DNA of 7,047 nt. Source: Pseudomonadota bacterium (GTDB lineage Bacteria > Pseudomonadota > Gammaproteobacteria > Steroidobacterales > Rariloculaceae). The notes under the pieces were generated by a model that was not told where the DNA came from, searched no databases, and worked only from the letters and a program-made list of their open reading frames with translations. The translations under genes were made by a program, and so were the position numbers. Position 1 is the stretch's first letter. Every line of letters begins with the position of its first letter. The stretch is taken from NCBI GenBank assembly GCA_009843005.1, contig VYEH01000095.1, forward strand, positions 1 through 7,047. Direction: 5' to 3'. Positions 1 to 6,820 of the stretch are shown here, piece after piece.

Positions 1-168
1 GGCCAGGCCCAGACCATCCAGAATCGACTTATTGGCAAGTCCGGCAACCTCATCCGGGATCGATGAGTAATCCGTCTCCACCGCGAACTCGGCCACCTCG
101 CGGGTCAGTCCCGCGCCGCGGTCCGAGAAGATATCGGGCGTAAAGTGCTTGATGTCGGTACCGGACAT
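1..168 (-). CDS. MmgE/PrpD family protein, N-terminal part (runs off window)
   Basis: The first 56 codons are visible; the rest lies beyond base 1. The protein begins MSGTDIKHFTPDIF and then shows the stretch REVAEFAVETDYSSIPDEV, followed by AGLANKSILDGLGLA. That pattern (helix with A-x-F, a short 'Y..IP.EV' turn, then a 'K..ILD.LG.A' helix) is the usual start of MmgE/PrpD proteins. The family includes 2-methylcitrate dehydratase, cis-aconitate decarboxylase and related cytoplasmic enzymes acting on small carboxylic acids. The start at 166-168 is supported by a GGAGA ribosome binding site (175-179 on the complementary strand) six bases upstream. The gene follows tctA by 85 bases on the same strand with no visible terminator, so it is probably the last seen gene of the transporter operon. 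The actual substrate cannot be told from the N-terminus. The family call is by recognition of motifs, not by search. Confidence 0.8.
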   Translation of the reverse strand, partial: MSGTDIKHFTPDIFSDRGAGLTREVAEFAVETDYSSIPDEVAGLANKSILDGLGLA

Positions 169-253
169 GCGGGGTCTCCAGCGTCGGGAAACGCGACAGC
201 ATGCAAGAACTTGCGCCCGGAGTCGAGAAGCGGCGCCCGGCCGTTCTCCAGGG

Positions 254-1762
254 CTATGCGCGCCGCGCCGAACCGGCGGTCCGTGCCAGCAGGCCGCCGA
301 GGAACCTCCGCAACGGCCGCCCCCCGACGCTGACCGCCGCCAGCAGCAGCCCCGCCGCGATGGGCTGGCGCAGGAATCCGGACCACTGTTGATCGAAGAT
401 GATCAACGACTGAGCCAGCGAGGTCTCGATCAGCCCGCCGAGGACGATGCCCATGATGATCGGCGCGGGCCCGAAACCGTTACGCTTCAGAACATATCCG
501 ACAAGTCCCGACACGATCATGATCCACACGTCCACCATGGACTGGTTCAGGCCGTACGCGCCGACCAGGCAGAGCGCGAACACCGTGGGCCAGAGAAACG
601 TCCGCGGCACCAGGCTGATGCGCGAGAAGACCTTCGCGCCGAACAGGCCGATGAAGAGGAACAGGATGTTGGCCAGCAGCATGGCGAGGAAGATCCCGTA
701 GAGCAGGGTCGGCTGCTCCTCGAAGAGGTACGGGCCCGGCCTCAGGCCCTGCACCTGCAGCCCACCGAGAATGACCGCGGCAGTGGCGCTGCCCGGGATG
801 CCCAGCGCAAGCGTCGGCACCATGGCCCCGCCGGTGGCCGCGTTGTTGGCGGCCTCGGGCCCGGCCACACCCTCGATGCTGCCCTTGCCGAACTCCTCCG
901 GCGCCTTCGACCACCGCTTGGCCTCGTTGTAGCCGATCATCGCCGCCATGGTGCTGCCCTCGGCGGGCAGCACGCCCACAAAGACACCGATACCGCTGGA
1001 ACGCAGTATGGTGTTCCGCACCCGGCGAAAGTCTTCGCGGGACGGCAGCCGCAGCGCCGACATGGTGGCACTGACGCTTTCCCGGCCCAGGTGGCGTGCC
1101 TGGTTCAACAGTTCCGTGACTGCAAAGAGCCCGATGAGCACGGGGATGAACTGCACCCCCTCCAGGAGCTGCGGCACCCCGAAGGTGAACCGCTCCACCC
1201 CGGTAGTAAGATCGATCCCGACAGTCGCGATGAGCAATCCGAGACAGCCGCCGATCAGGTTCTTCAACGCCGACTCCGCGCCGATGGATGCCAGCATCGA
1301 CAGGGCGAACACCCCCAGCGCGAAGTATTCCGGCGGGCCGAAGCTGTAGGCGATGCGTGCCAGCAGCGGCGCCGCCAGCAGCAGGGTCAGCACGCTTATA
1401 ATGCCGCCGCTCACCGAGGAAACGGCCGCAATGCCCAGCGCGCGGCCCGCCTCGCCCTTCAGCGCCATGGGATAGCCGTCGAATGCGGTGGCCACCGCCG
1501 GAGGCGCTCCGGGGGCATTGATCAGCACCGCGGTAATGGATCCTCCAAAAGTGCCGGCGCAATACAGCGCGGATAACAGCGCGATCGCGGGTACCGGCTC
1601 CAGGTAGAGCGAAAACGGCAACAACAGAGCCACACCCATGGATGACGACAGGCCCGGCAGCGCGCCGATGATTACACCGGCGACGGTACCGGCCACGATC
1701 AGACCGAGAACCACGGGGTCCGTGAGCAGAGAGAACGCGATGCCCAAGCCGGACGGTTCCAT
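254..1762 (-). CDS. tctA: Tripartite tricarboxylate transporter large permease, TctA family
   Basis: A 502-residue, very hydrophobic inner-membrane protein, the normal length for TctA, the large (about 12-helix) channel subunit of tripartite tricarboxylate transporters. Family landmarks are seen in both halves. The N-half has [20 protein letters not shown] (residues 33-52) and GEAGRALG (103-110). The C-half has [20 protein letters not shown] (263-282), [19 protein letters not shown] (291-309), [10 protein letters not shown] (315-324) and GLRPGPYLF (339-347). The second half has P-A-E-G where I remember P-G-x-G as common; this may be ordinary variation. The start at 1760-1762 (MEPSGLG) was chosen over an upstream in-frame ATG at 1897 because that would add 45 non-hydrophobic residues lying inside tctB. 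The chosen start is 8 bases after the tctB stop. The ribosome binding site is weak, which fits translational coupling to tctB. Confidence 0.95.
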   Translation of the reverse strand: MEPSGLGIAFSLLTDPVVLGLIVAGTVAGVIIGALPGLSSSMGVALLLPFSLYLEPVPAIALLSALYCAGTFGGSITAVLINAPGAPPAVATAFDGYPMALKGEAGRALGIAAVSSVSGGIISVLTLLLAAPLLARIAYSFGPPEYFALGVFALSMLASIGAESALKNLIGGCLGLLIATVGIDLTTGVERFTFGVPQLLEGVQFIPVLIGLFAVTELLNQARHLGRESVSATMSALRLPSREDFRRVRNTILRSSGIGVFVGVLPAEGSTMAAMIGYNEAKRWSKAPEEFGKGSIEGVAGPEAANNAATGGAMVPTLALGIPGSATAAVILGGLQVQGLRPGPYLFEEQPTLLYGIFLAMLLANILFLFIGLFGAKVFSRISLVPRTFLWPTVFALCLVGAYGLNQSMVDVWIMIVSGLVGYVLKRNGFGPAPIIMGIVLGGLIETSLAQSLIIFDQQWSGFLRQPIAAGLLLAAVSVGGRPLRRFLGGLLARTAGSARRA

Positions 1763-1770
1763 GATCCGGG

Positions 1771-2301
1771 CTACAGAAGATTCCAGACTTGCCCGACCGG
1801 AAATCGCACGCCCAGCGCAACGGTGAATACCACGTAGATCGCACCCGGTAGTCCCAGGGCAAGCGCGAGGACCAGGCGAAACCGCCGCTCGCCCCACAAC
1901 AGCGGCAGCGCAATGGCCACCAGCCCCAGGGTGAACAGCGTCCCGACCAGGGGAACCAGTACGCCCGCGGCGGCAATCAGTCCCGCGGTCGCCCAGAATA
2001 CAGGTGGAGGCAGCACAGCCCCCCTGGCTTTATCGATCGGCGTCGATGGATCGTCAGCCGCGGCCTGGTCGGCCGCCTCGCGGGCGCACCGGCGAATCCC
2101 TCCTGCGACCAGCAGACCGCCAAGCAGGGCCGCCGTGCCAATCACCAGCCTCGGAAAAAACGTCGGTGGCACATTCTGGGACAGGATGGCGGGCACTTCG
2201 TCGAATCCGGCGGTCAACCGCCACGCCACGGCGCACACGCCCACGACGGCCACTCCGGCCAGCGAGTCCCGGTTGGCGAGCAGGTGCAACGGCCGCTTCA
2301 T
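1771..2301 (-). CDS. tctB: Tripartite tricarboxylate transporter small membrane subunit, TctB family
   Basis: A 176-residue membrane protein, the usual size of TctB, the small four-helix partner of TctA. Hydrophobic segments lie at about residues 14-29, 52-68, 101-117, 120-136 and 143-166; the last three are close together and may form two or three spans. A 'PPTFFPRLV' stretch before the second segment (45-53) is like the P-x-x-F-P-R motif usual in the family. The loop at about 70-98 is polar and Ala/Asp rich. The start MKRPLHLL at 2299-2301 overlaps the tctC stop as ATGA, so translation is probably coupled. A longer in-frame start at 2376 would add 25 Arg/Pro-rich residues lying wholly inside tctC and is unlikely. 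Identity rests on size, topology and position between tctC and tctA, since TctB sequences are poorly conserved. Confidence 0.88.
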   Translation of the reverse strand: MKRPLHLLANRDSLAGVAVVGVCAVAWRLTAGFDEVPAILSQNVPPTFFPRLVIGTAALLGGLLVAGGIRRCAREAADQAAADDPSTPIDKARGAVLPPPVFWATAGLIAAAGVLVPLVGTLFTLGLVAIALPLLWGERRFRLVLALALGLPGAIYVVFTVALGVRFPVGQVWNLL

Positions 2302-3263
2302 TCTGCCTGGACGATACCCAGAGCGATCATCGCGTCGCGCGCATCGCGGTAAAGGCGCCGCACCTGGCCGTCCCACTCCTCCCGCCCGGCGACACTGCCG
2401 GGCTCCAGACCCGACCCTTCCAGGTAATCCAGGTAGGCCGGCTGGCCCATCCCCTCAAGCCTCGCCGGCTCCAGGATCTCGATACGGTCCTCGGGCGAGC
2501 CCTCCAGAACCAGGTAGCCCCTGACCGTTGAGAAAACCACATCGTAGCCCAGCTCGACGGTGGTCGGCACGTCCCCGATCCGTCTCACCCGCTCCTCGGA
2601 CATGACGGCGAGCGCCCGAAAATCGCCCCGTTGAATCTGGTCCAGCGCTTCGGTGAGATTGAGCCCCGCGGCGTCGATGCTGCCGCCCATCAGGTTGGTC
2701 ACGATCTCCCCGCCGCCCGCGAACGGCACTACGCTCAAGCGGGCGCCGGTCCGATCCGCGAGAGTTGCTCCGGCGATATGGTCCACACCGCCGATCTGCG
2801 TCGTGCCCCACTTGATGGGCCGTTCCCGGCCCAGCTCCACGAGTTCGGCCAGTGACGCCACATCGCTGTCGGCGCGCACCATGACCACGATGGGATCGTC
2901 CGCAGCCCGGGCCACACCGACCACGTCATCGATGCTCAGCGGACCCTGCCCGCGGGCCATGGCAAACAGGTGCGTCGGGGTGATCGCCAGCAGCGTATAC
3001 CCGTCCCGCGGCCGGCTGTTGACATAACTCATCGCCACCACGCCGCCACCGCCCGTGCGCGGCAACACGCTCAGGTCGGCATCCAGTGCTGTACGCATAC
3101 CGCGGGCCACCGCCCGGGCCGTCGCGTCGGTGCCGCCCCCCGGCGAGGCATGGGTAACAATGTCGATGGGGCGTTCCGGAAAGCCGGTCTGCGCGCCCGC
3201 AAACGGCGCCGCCAGACCCAGCAGAATCGCGCCGATGCGGCCCATCCGATGCGTTGGGATCAT
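2298..3263 (-). CDS. tctC: Tripartite tricarboxylate transporter substrate-binding protein (TctC/Bug family)
   Basis: A 321-residue periplasmic solute receptor of the Bug/TctC family, which binds carboxylates and delivers them to TctA/TctB. The N-terminus has a signal peptide: basic MIPTHRMGR, hydrophobic IGAILLGLAAPFAGA to residue 24, with cleavage probably near AGA-Q. Next comes the family hallmark FPERPIDIV...SPGGGTD (28-46); the Asp at 46 belongs to the ligand-binding loop conserved in Bug proteins. RPRDGYTLL (84-92), the KWGTT segment (151-155) and VPFAGGGEIVTNLMGG (179-194) also fit the family. The start at 3261-3263 gives a standard-length signal peptide; starts at 3299 or 3245 are in frame and possible, and none has a strong Shine-Dalgarno. 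As first gene of the operon it probably carries the promoter. I see no adjacent tctD/tctE-like regulator. The ligand cannot be told from sequence. Confidence 0.94.
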   Translation of the reverse strand: MIPTHRMGRIGAILLGLAAPFAGAQTGFPERPIDIVTHASPGGGTDATARAVARGMRTALDADLSVLPRTGGGGVVAMSYVNSRPRDGYTLLAITPTHLFAMARGQGPLSIDDVVGVARAADDPIVVMVRADSDVASLAELVELGRERPIKWGTTQIGGVDHIAGATLADRTGARLSVVPFAGGGEIVTNLMGGSIDAAGLNLTEALDQIQRGDFRALAVMSEERVRRIGDVPTTVELGYDVVFSTVRGYLVLEGSPEDRIEILEPARLEGMGQPAYLDYLEGSGLEPGSVAGREEWDGQVRRLYRDARDAMIALGIVQAE

Positions 3264-3362
3264 GGCGGCAGGTCTAACCCGACTATGGGCCCCGGCCAAA
3301 CAATTCGCATTGGACCGGCGAATGACTCCTGTTTTTCTTGGTGAGTTTCTGGTGTCCGGGCT

Positions 3363-3368
3363 ATTGTA
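3363..3368 (-). promoter_or_regulatory. Possible -10 box for the tct operon
   Basis: On the minus strand this reads TACAAT, one base off the sigma-70 -10 consensus, about 95 bases upstream of the tctC start. No good -35 sits 16-18 bases further upstream (CCATGT at 17). It lies at the edge where the DNA turns AT-rich, where such hexamers are common, so this is only a weak candidate. Confidence 0.2.
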
Positions 3369-3428
3369 TTGCCGGCGTCGAAATCACATGGTGCCAAGTC
3401 AATTTTGGAAAAACCAATGCTGTTTCTC

Positions 3429-3442
3429 CTTGGTTTGCCAAG
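3429..3442. repeat. Small inverted repeat, possible operator or hairpin
   Basis: CTTGG-TTTG-CCAAG is a perfect 5-base inverted repeat with a 4-base loop, about 165 bases upstream of the tctC start. It could be an operator for the tct operon or a minor hairpin. Arms this short are expected by chance in a region this size, so confidence is low. Confidence 0.2.
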
Positions 3443-4017
3443 AAAGACGGTCGCTATCAATTGAAAAACACTTGCTTGTGATAGTTGATCGTTGTGTATT
3501 CACACCCAAGGCTCAACTGCTGCAGTTAAATCAGCACCAGTAGCTTGTCCACCTACTATCCAGTCAATGTAGCAAAACAGAACACATTAACTGTCCACTT
3601 CTGGAATCGAAGTACATGTTCTGTCGGAATGTCAGCCAGACTATTAAATAGACCAAGTAGAAAACGCAGAAGCAGGTTCCGGGGTTGCGCTCGTAGTTGC
3701 CAAGTGGACATCTTTCGTGGTTTTCACAACAAATTTCGGATCAACTGATTTCATCTTTCAGCAATCAGACAGGAGGTCTTTTTCCTTAATTATCCGTATC
3801 TTACAAGTGGCCATTCGTTATGTTTTTCGACCACTACGCGCTACTGTAAGCAGAATACGACACAATTTATGGACGTGGGATGCGCCTGCATTCGATACAA
3901 TTGTGAGATTCAGAGGGTGTTCTGAGAAGAATCAGATCATAGCCATATTGAGAGATGTCACAGTCGGTGTTCTCCTTGTTTCGCATCGAATTACCTACAC
4001 CAAAGCCAGACTGTTCC

Positions 4018-4072
4018 CTCACACTGAGATCACAAAACTATCACATAAAGATCACGACTCAATCACACTGCT
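4018..4072. repeat. Five tandem 11-base units (iteron-like, helically phased)
   Basis: The pentamer ATCAC occurs at 4029, 4040, 4051 and 4062, each exactly 11 bases after the last, and a fifth near-copy CTCAC starts at 4018. The six bases between them vary (ACTGAG, AAAACT, ATAAAG, GACTCA, ACTGCT), with A favoured just after the pentamer. Eleven bases is close to one helical turn, so all five copies face the same side of the DNA, as expected for cooperative protein binding. The array ends about 107 bases before the transposase start. It may be a transposase-binding site near the element end or an operator. Binding is inference; the spacing is directly visible. Confidence 0.6.
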
Positions 4073-4178
4073 TCGATCTTGAACCTTTCCGACTCGTTGC
4101 TCCTGGAAAGCATGCATATGAACTGCGGCAATCGACCAACCCAATTATCGGGAAGTCAATCTTGATGGCTTAAGGCTC

Positions 4179-5306
4179 ATGAGTTTCGAATATCTGTACA
4201 AGGCCTGGAAGGCTGGAAGAATTACCCAGGCGGTCGCAGCGAAATTGCTGGGCGTGAGCGACCGGACGTTTCGTCGTTACGTTCATCGTTACGAGAGTGG
4301 CGGTTCGGAGGGATTGATCGACAAGCGCCTGCTGCGTCGCTCTCCACGGCGGGCGCCGCTGGACGAGATTGCTGAAGTAGTCAACGCATACAATAAACAG
4401 CACGAGGGCTGGAACGTCAAACAGTTTTACGCCTGGTACCGTGGCACGGGCGGGCGGCGCAGTTACAACTGGGTGCGACTGCAATTGCAGGACGCGGGCG
4501 CCGTAAAGAGACTGCCGCGCCGGGGGGTGCACCGTTCGCGCTTCGATCGCGCACGGCTACCCGGTCTCAGACTACACCAGGACAGTTACCGTCACGAATG
4601 GCTGGCCGGCCGGCGCTGCGATCTCGTGATAACGATGGACGACGCCACGAGTGAACACTATTCAATGTTTCTCTGCGAACAAGCGGGTACCCGAAGCAGC
4701 TTCGTCGGCGTTCGCGAAGTGCTTGAGCGCAAGGGATTTTTCTGCTCGCTGTACACGAACAGGGCATCGCATTATCGGTACAAGACGAGCGCGAAGGCGA
4801 AAGAAACACAAGGCGCCAGGAAACTCACGCAGACCGAACGCGCGATGATGCAACTGGGGATCAGGTTGATGGCGACTCGCTCGACTCAGGTTCGCGCCCG
4901 CTGCCAGCGCGTTTTTCGAACACATATTGAGCGCTTGCCGTCGGAACTGTTCACCGCAGGGATCACCGAAATCACCGCAGCCAACCGATACCTGAAAGAT
5001 GTCTATCTCTCTGCATACAACAGGGAATTCCAGCAGGTCGCTCAACAGGAGGGTTCTGCGTTCGAGCCCTGTACCAACCCCGATCAACTGGACGATATCC
5101 TGTGCGAGGAGTACCAACGGATCGTGCGCAGGGACAACCGCGTACGCTGCAAGGGCCTGTTGCTGAGGCTTCCCACCGATCGTCTGAGGTGCAGGATGGC
5201 CAGTACACGTGTCACGGTCCGGCGACATCTTGACGGTACCCTGTCGATTTCCAGCGGAATCCGGCGACTGGCCAGATATCATGCCGACAGTACGCTGATT
5301 GACTGA
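4179..5306 (+). CDS. ISNCY-family (IS1202-like) transposase, probably catalytically inactive
   Basis: A 375-residue intact reading frame. Residues 14-37 (RITQAVAAKLLGVSDRTFRRYVHR) form a helix-turn-helix of the kind that opens ISNCY transposases. Residues 42-62 (GSEGLIDKRLLRRSPRRAP) and LPGLRLHQDSYRHEWLAG (127-144) match the family pattern. VITMDDATSE (150-159) also fits, and so do ITEITAANRYLKDVYLSAYN (262-281) and GSAFEP...LDDILCEE (292-311). In the RNase H-like core the first catalytic Asp is present (D135). The family motif YTDRGSHY reads YTNRASHY, with Asn194 (codon AAC at 4758-4760), and ARGRSER reads VRARCQR, with Gln243 (codon CAG at 4905-4907). Each differs from an acidic codon by one base. 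Length is close to the family norm, perhaps slightly short at the C-terminus. The start has AAGG at 4172-4175; the frame is closed upstream by TGA at 4119-4121. Family motifs are from memory. It may be a decaying or a repurposed transposase. Confidence 0.85.
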   Translation: MSFEYLYKAWKAGRITQAVAAKLLGVSDRTFRRYVHRYESGGSEGLIDKRLLRRSPRRAPLDEIAEVVNAYNKQHEGWNVKQFYAWYRGTGGRRSYNWVRLQLQDAGAVKRLPRRGVHRSRFDRARLPGLRLHQDSYRHEWLAGRRCDLVITMDDATSEHYSMFLCEQAGTRSSFVGVREVLERKGFFCSLYTNRASHYRYKTSAKAKETQGARKLTQTERAMMQLGIRLMATRSTQVRARCQRVFRTHIERLPSELFTAGITEITAANRYLKDVYLSAYNREFQQVAQQEGSAFEPCTNPDQLDDILCEEYQRIVRRDNRVRCKGLLLRLPTDRLRCRMASTRVTVRRHLDGTLSISSGIRRLARYHADSTLID

Positions 5307-5327
5307 TCCCTTCCCCGGGGGTATTCC
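5299..5327 (+). promoter_or_regulatory. Candidate promoter for the M20 hydrolase
   Basis: TTGACT (5299-5304), five of six with the -35 consensus, is followed after 17 bases by TATTCC (5322-5327), a poor -10. It overlaps the transposase stop codon. A start of transcription near 5334 would coincide with the left arm of the inverted repeat at 5334-5390. An alternative -10, TATAAG at 5344-5349, has no good -35 and would exclude that left arm from the transcript. Confidence 0.35.
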
Positions 5328-5333
5328 GGGAAC

Positions 5334-5390
5334 ACTCCCGCCCTATAAGATAGGCTCCCGATTGGATCGACACGCGCCGTGGGCGGGAGT
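5334..5390 (+). promoter_or_regulatory. 10-base perfect inverted repeat masking the hydrolase ribosome binding site
   Basis: ACTCCCGCCC (5334-5343) and GGGCGGGAGT (5381-5390) are exact reverse complements, separated by 37 bases. The right arm contains the Shine-Dalgarno GGGAG (5385-5389), five bases before the ATG of the hydrolase. If both arms are transcribed, the strong GC pairing would hide the ribosome binding site. The right arm is followed by TTTT and then C before the ATG. This could be translational control, an operator in DNA, or part of an element end; the pairing is seen, the role is inferred. Confidence 0.5.
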
Positions 5391-5394
5391 TTTC

Positions 5395-6798
5395 ATGAAC
5401 AGACTGTTTGTCGCATTGGTGGCCGCGTTGCCGGTCGCCGGTATCTGCCAGCATCGATACCCGGTTGACTGGACGCAGGTGGAATCCGAAGCGCTGGGCC
5501 ACTTCGAGGCGCTGCTGCGAATCGACACCACCAACCCGCCGGGCAACGAAACCGAGGTTGCGGTCTACCTGCGGGACGCTCTCGCGGCGGAAGGGATCGA
5601 GGGCCACCTGTACGCCATGGTGCCTGACCGGGACAACCTGGTGGCCCGTATCCAAGGCAACGGTTCGAAGGAGCCCGTCCTGGTCATGGGTCATACCGAC
5701 GTGGTCGGCGTGCAGCGGGAGAACTGGTCGGTGGAGCCGTTCGACGCCGTGCGCCGGGATGGCTACATCTACGGGCGCGGCTCGCTGGACGACAAGGACA
5801 ACGTCACCGCCGGCCTGATGCTGCTGCTGATGCTCAAGCGCGCCGGCGTGGAACTGGATCGGGATGTCATCTTCCTCGCTGAGGCCGGCGAGGAAGGCAC
5901 GCCCGAGGTCGGCGTGGACTACATGGTCAACGAGCACTGGGACGAGGTCGGCGCCGAGTACTGCCTGGCCGAAGGCGGCGGCGCGGTGGCCCGGGACGGC
6001 GTGGTCCGTTACGTCTCCATCGCGACCACCGAGAAATACCCCATGCGCGTACGACTGGTCGCCCGTGGTACGTCCGGCCACGGTTCGGTACCGCGGGTGG
6101 ACAATGCCCTGGCCGCACTGGCCGGGGCGGTGGCGAAACTCTCCGAGTGGCAGCCTCCCATGCGGTTGAACGAAACCACGCGCGCCTATTTCCAGCGGCT
6201 CGCGGATATCAGCGACGAGGCATCCGCCCGGAACTACCGCGGCCTGTTCGATCCTGCCGAGCAAGCCCGCAGCCAGCATTACCTGGCACAGCATGAACCC
6301 CAGCACAACGCGCTGCTGCGCACCGGTGTGGCGCCCACCATCCTGAGCGGGGGGTTCCGCAGAAACGTCATTCCGTCCGAGGCCGAAGCGATGCTCGACG
6401 TCCGTGCGCTGCCGGACGAGAACCCCGAGGCGTTCTACGCTCACATGACCGCGGTGGTCGCCAATCCGAATGTGGAAATCGTCCCGCAACCCATCTACCG
6501 CCCGGCAGGGCCCCCCTCGCCCATCGACAACGAAATGTTCGCCGTCATCGAGTCGGTCAGCGCACGGATGTTCCCGGAGGCAGTCGTACTGCCCACGATG
6601 CTCACCGGCGCCACGGACATGGCGCAGGTGAGGGCCAAAGGCGTCGCCTGCTACGGTTTCGGGCCGGTCCGCCACGAGGAGGACCTGAGTGCCGGCGGCG
6701 GCGCCCATGGCGACGATGAGAGGATTCCCGAAGACTCGCTGCTGAAGCTGGTGCAGTTTCTGTGGTACGCCGTATTGGGTATCGCGGCATCTGCCTGA
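5395..6798 (+). CDS. Exported M20-family metallo-hydrolase (peptidase/deacylase type)
   Basis: A 467-residue zinc-dependent hydrolase of the M20/M25/M40 group (relatives: ArgE, DapE, carnosinase-type dipeptidases, carboxypeptidase G2). All expected active-site positions are visible. H100 and D102 lie in GHTDVV, bridging D132 in GRGSLDDKDN, and general base E166 with ligand E167 in AGEEG. E193 (LAEGGG) is probably the site of the next metal ligand, and the final His is H438 in GAHGDDERI. H229 in SGHGSVP lies in the dimerisation domain (about 205-325). The N-terminus MNRLFVALVAALPVAGICQH looks like a signal peptide cut near C18/Q19; the sequence before C18 (AGI) does not fit a standard lipobox. 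A periplasmic location is therefore likely. The start is fixed by GGGAG at 5385-5389; the in-frame ATG at 5299 lies within the transposase end. The substrate (peptide, N-acyl amino acid or other) is unknown. The gene is transcribed away from the tct operon and converges on ychF. Confidence 0.92.
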   Translation: MNRLFVALVAALPVAGICQHRYPVDWTQVESEALGHFEALLRIDTTNPPGNETEVAVYLRDALAAEGIEGHLYAMVPDRDNLVARIQGNGSKEPVLVMGHTDVVGVQRENWSVEPFDAVRRDGYIYGRGSLDDKDNVTAGLMLLLMLKRAGVELDRDVIFLAEAGEEGTPEVGVDYMVNEHWDEVGAEYCLAEGGGAVARDGVVRYVSIATTEKYPMRVRLVARGTSGHGSVPRVDNALAALAGAVAKLSEWQPPMRLNETTRAYFQRLADISDEASARNYRGLFDPAEQARSQHYLAQHEPQHNALLRTGVAPTILSGGFRRNVIPSEAEAMLDVRALPDENPEAFYAHMTAVVANPNVEIVPQPIYRPAGPPSPIDNEMFAVIESVSARMFPEAVVLPTMLTGATDMAQVRAKGVACYGFGPVRHEEDLSAGGGAHGDDERIPEDSLLKLVQFLWYAVLGIAASA

Positions 6799-6820
6799 GG
6801 CTTGAACTGTGCGTCGGGGC

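Larger units (their letters stand above)
3340..4178. other. AT-rich intergenic region without a convincing gene
   Basis: About 840 bases between tctC and the transposase gene. GC content falls to about 40% in the lines I counted (for example 3541-3600 and 3781-3840), while the flanking genes are clearly GC-rich. Both strands are broken by frequent stop codons. The longest open stretches (a 121-codon frame at 3717-4082 starting with GTG, a 67-codon frame at 3545-3748 and a 72-codon frame at 3955-4173) lack good ribosome binding sites and resemble no family I know. The region probably came in with the transposase gene, or is a decayed remnant of foreign DNA. Two things stand out inside it: the small hairpin at 3429-3442 and the 11-base repeat array at 4018-4072. 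The left boundary is approximate; I found no clear target duplication. Confidence 0.7.
4018..5306 (+). mobile_element. ISNCY-type insertion sequence remnant, ends not defined
   Basis: The transposase gene plus its upstream repeat array are probably what is left of an ISNCY (IS1202-like) element. I could not find convincing terminal inverted repeats or a target duplication. The only pair noticed, TGTTCCC at 4012-4018 and its complement at 5328-5334, is too short to trust. Fewer than 90 bases separate the transposase stop from the start of the hydrolase gene, so any right end must lie in 5307-5394. The coordinates given are the minimal region, not element boundaries. Confidence 0.45.

Noticed and set aside
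149..1576. 475-codon open frame on the plus strand opposite tctA
   Set aside because: It is antisense to a clear TctA protein, is rich in Arg/Gln/His in low-complexity fashion, and shows no known motif. Such shadows are usual in GC-rich genes.
480..1976. 498-codon open frame on the minus strand in another frame over tctA and tctB
   Set aside because: Out-of-frame shadow of tctA/tctB with Arg/Gly/Ala-rich composition and no membrane segments.
3374..3396. TTGGCAC on the minus strand as a sigma-54 -24 element for tctC
   Set aside because: No GC dinucleotide is present at the required -12 spacing.
3260..3460. 66-codon minus-strand frame upstream of tctC
   Set aside because: No ribosome binding site of note, no family resemblance, and it runs over the likely tctC leader.
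3592..3710. 9-base inverted repeat TGTCCACTT / AAGTGGACA about 100 bases apart
   Set aside because: About one such pair is expected by chance in 900 bases, and no other structure surrounds it.
4018..4072. Repeat array as a CRISPR
   Set aside because: Units are 11 bases with a 5-base conserved part, far too short for CRISPR repeats and spacers, and no cas gene is present.
3717..4082. 121-codon plus-strand frame in the AT-rich region
   Set aside because: GTG start without a clear ribosome binding site, no recognisable domain, and it runs into the 11-base repeat array.
4012..5334. TGTTCCC at 4012-4018 and its complement at 5328-5334 as possible IS ends
   Set aside because: Only 7 bases match and the neighbouring bases do not; several such matches are expected by chance between regions of this size.
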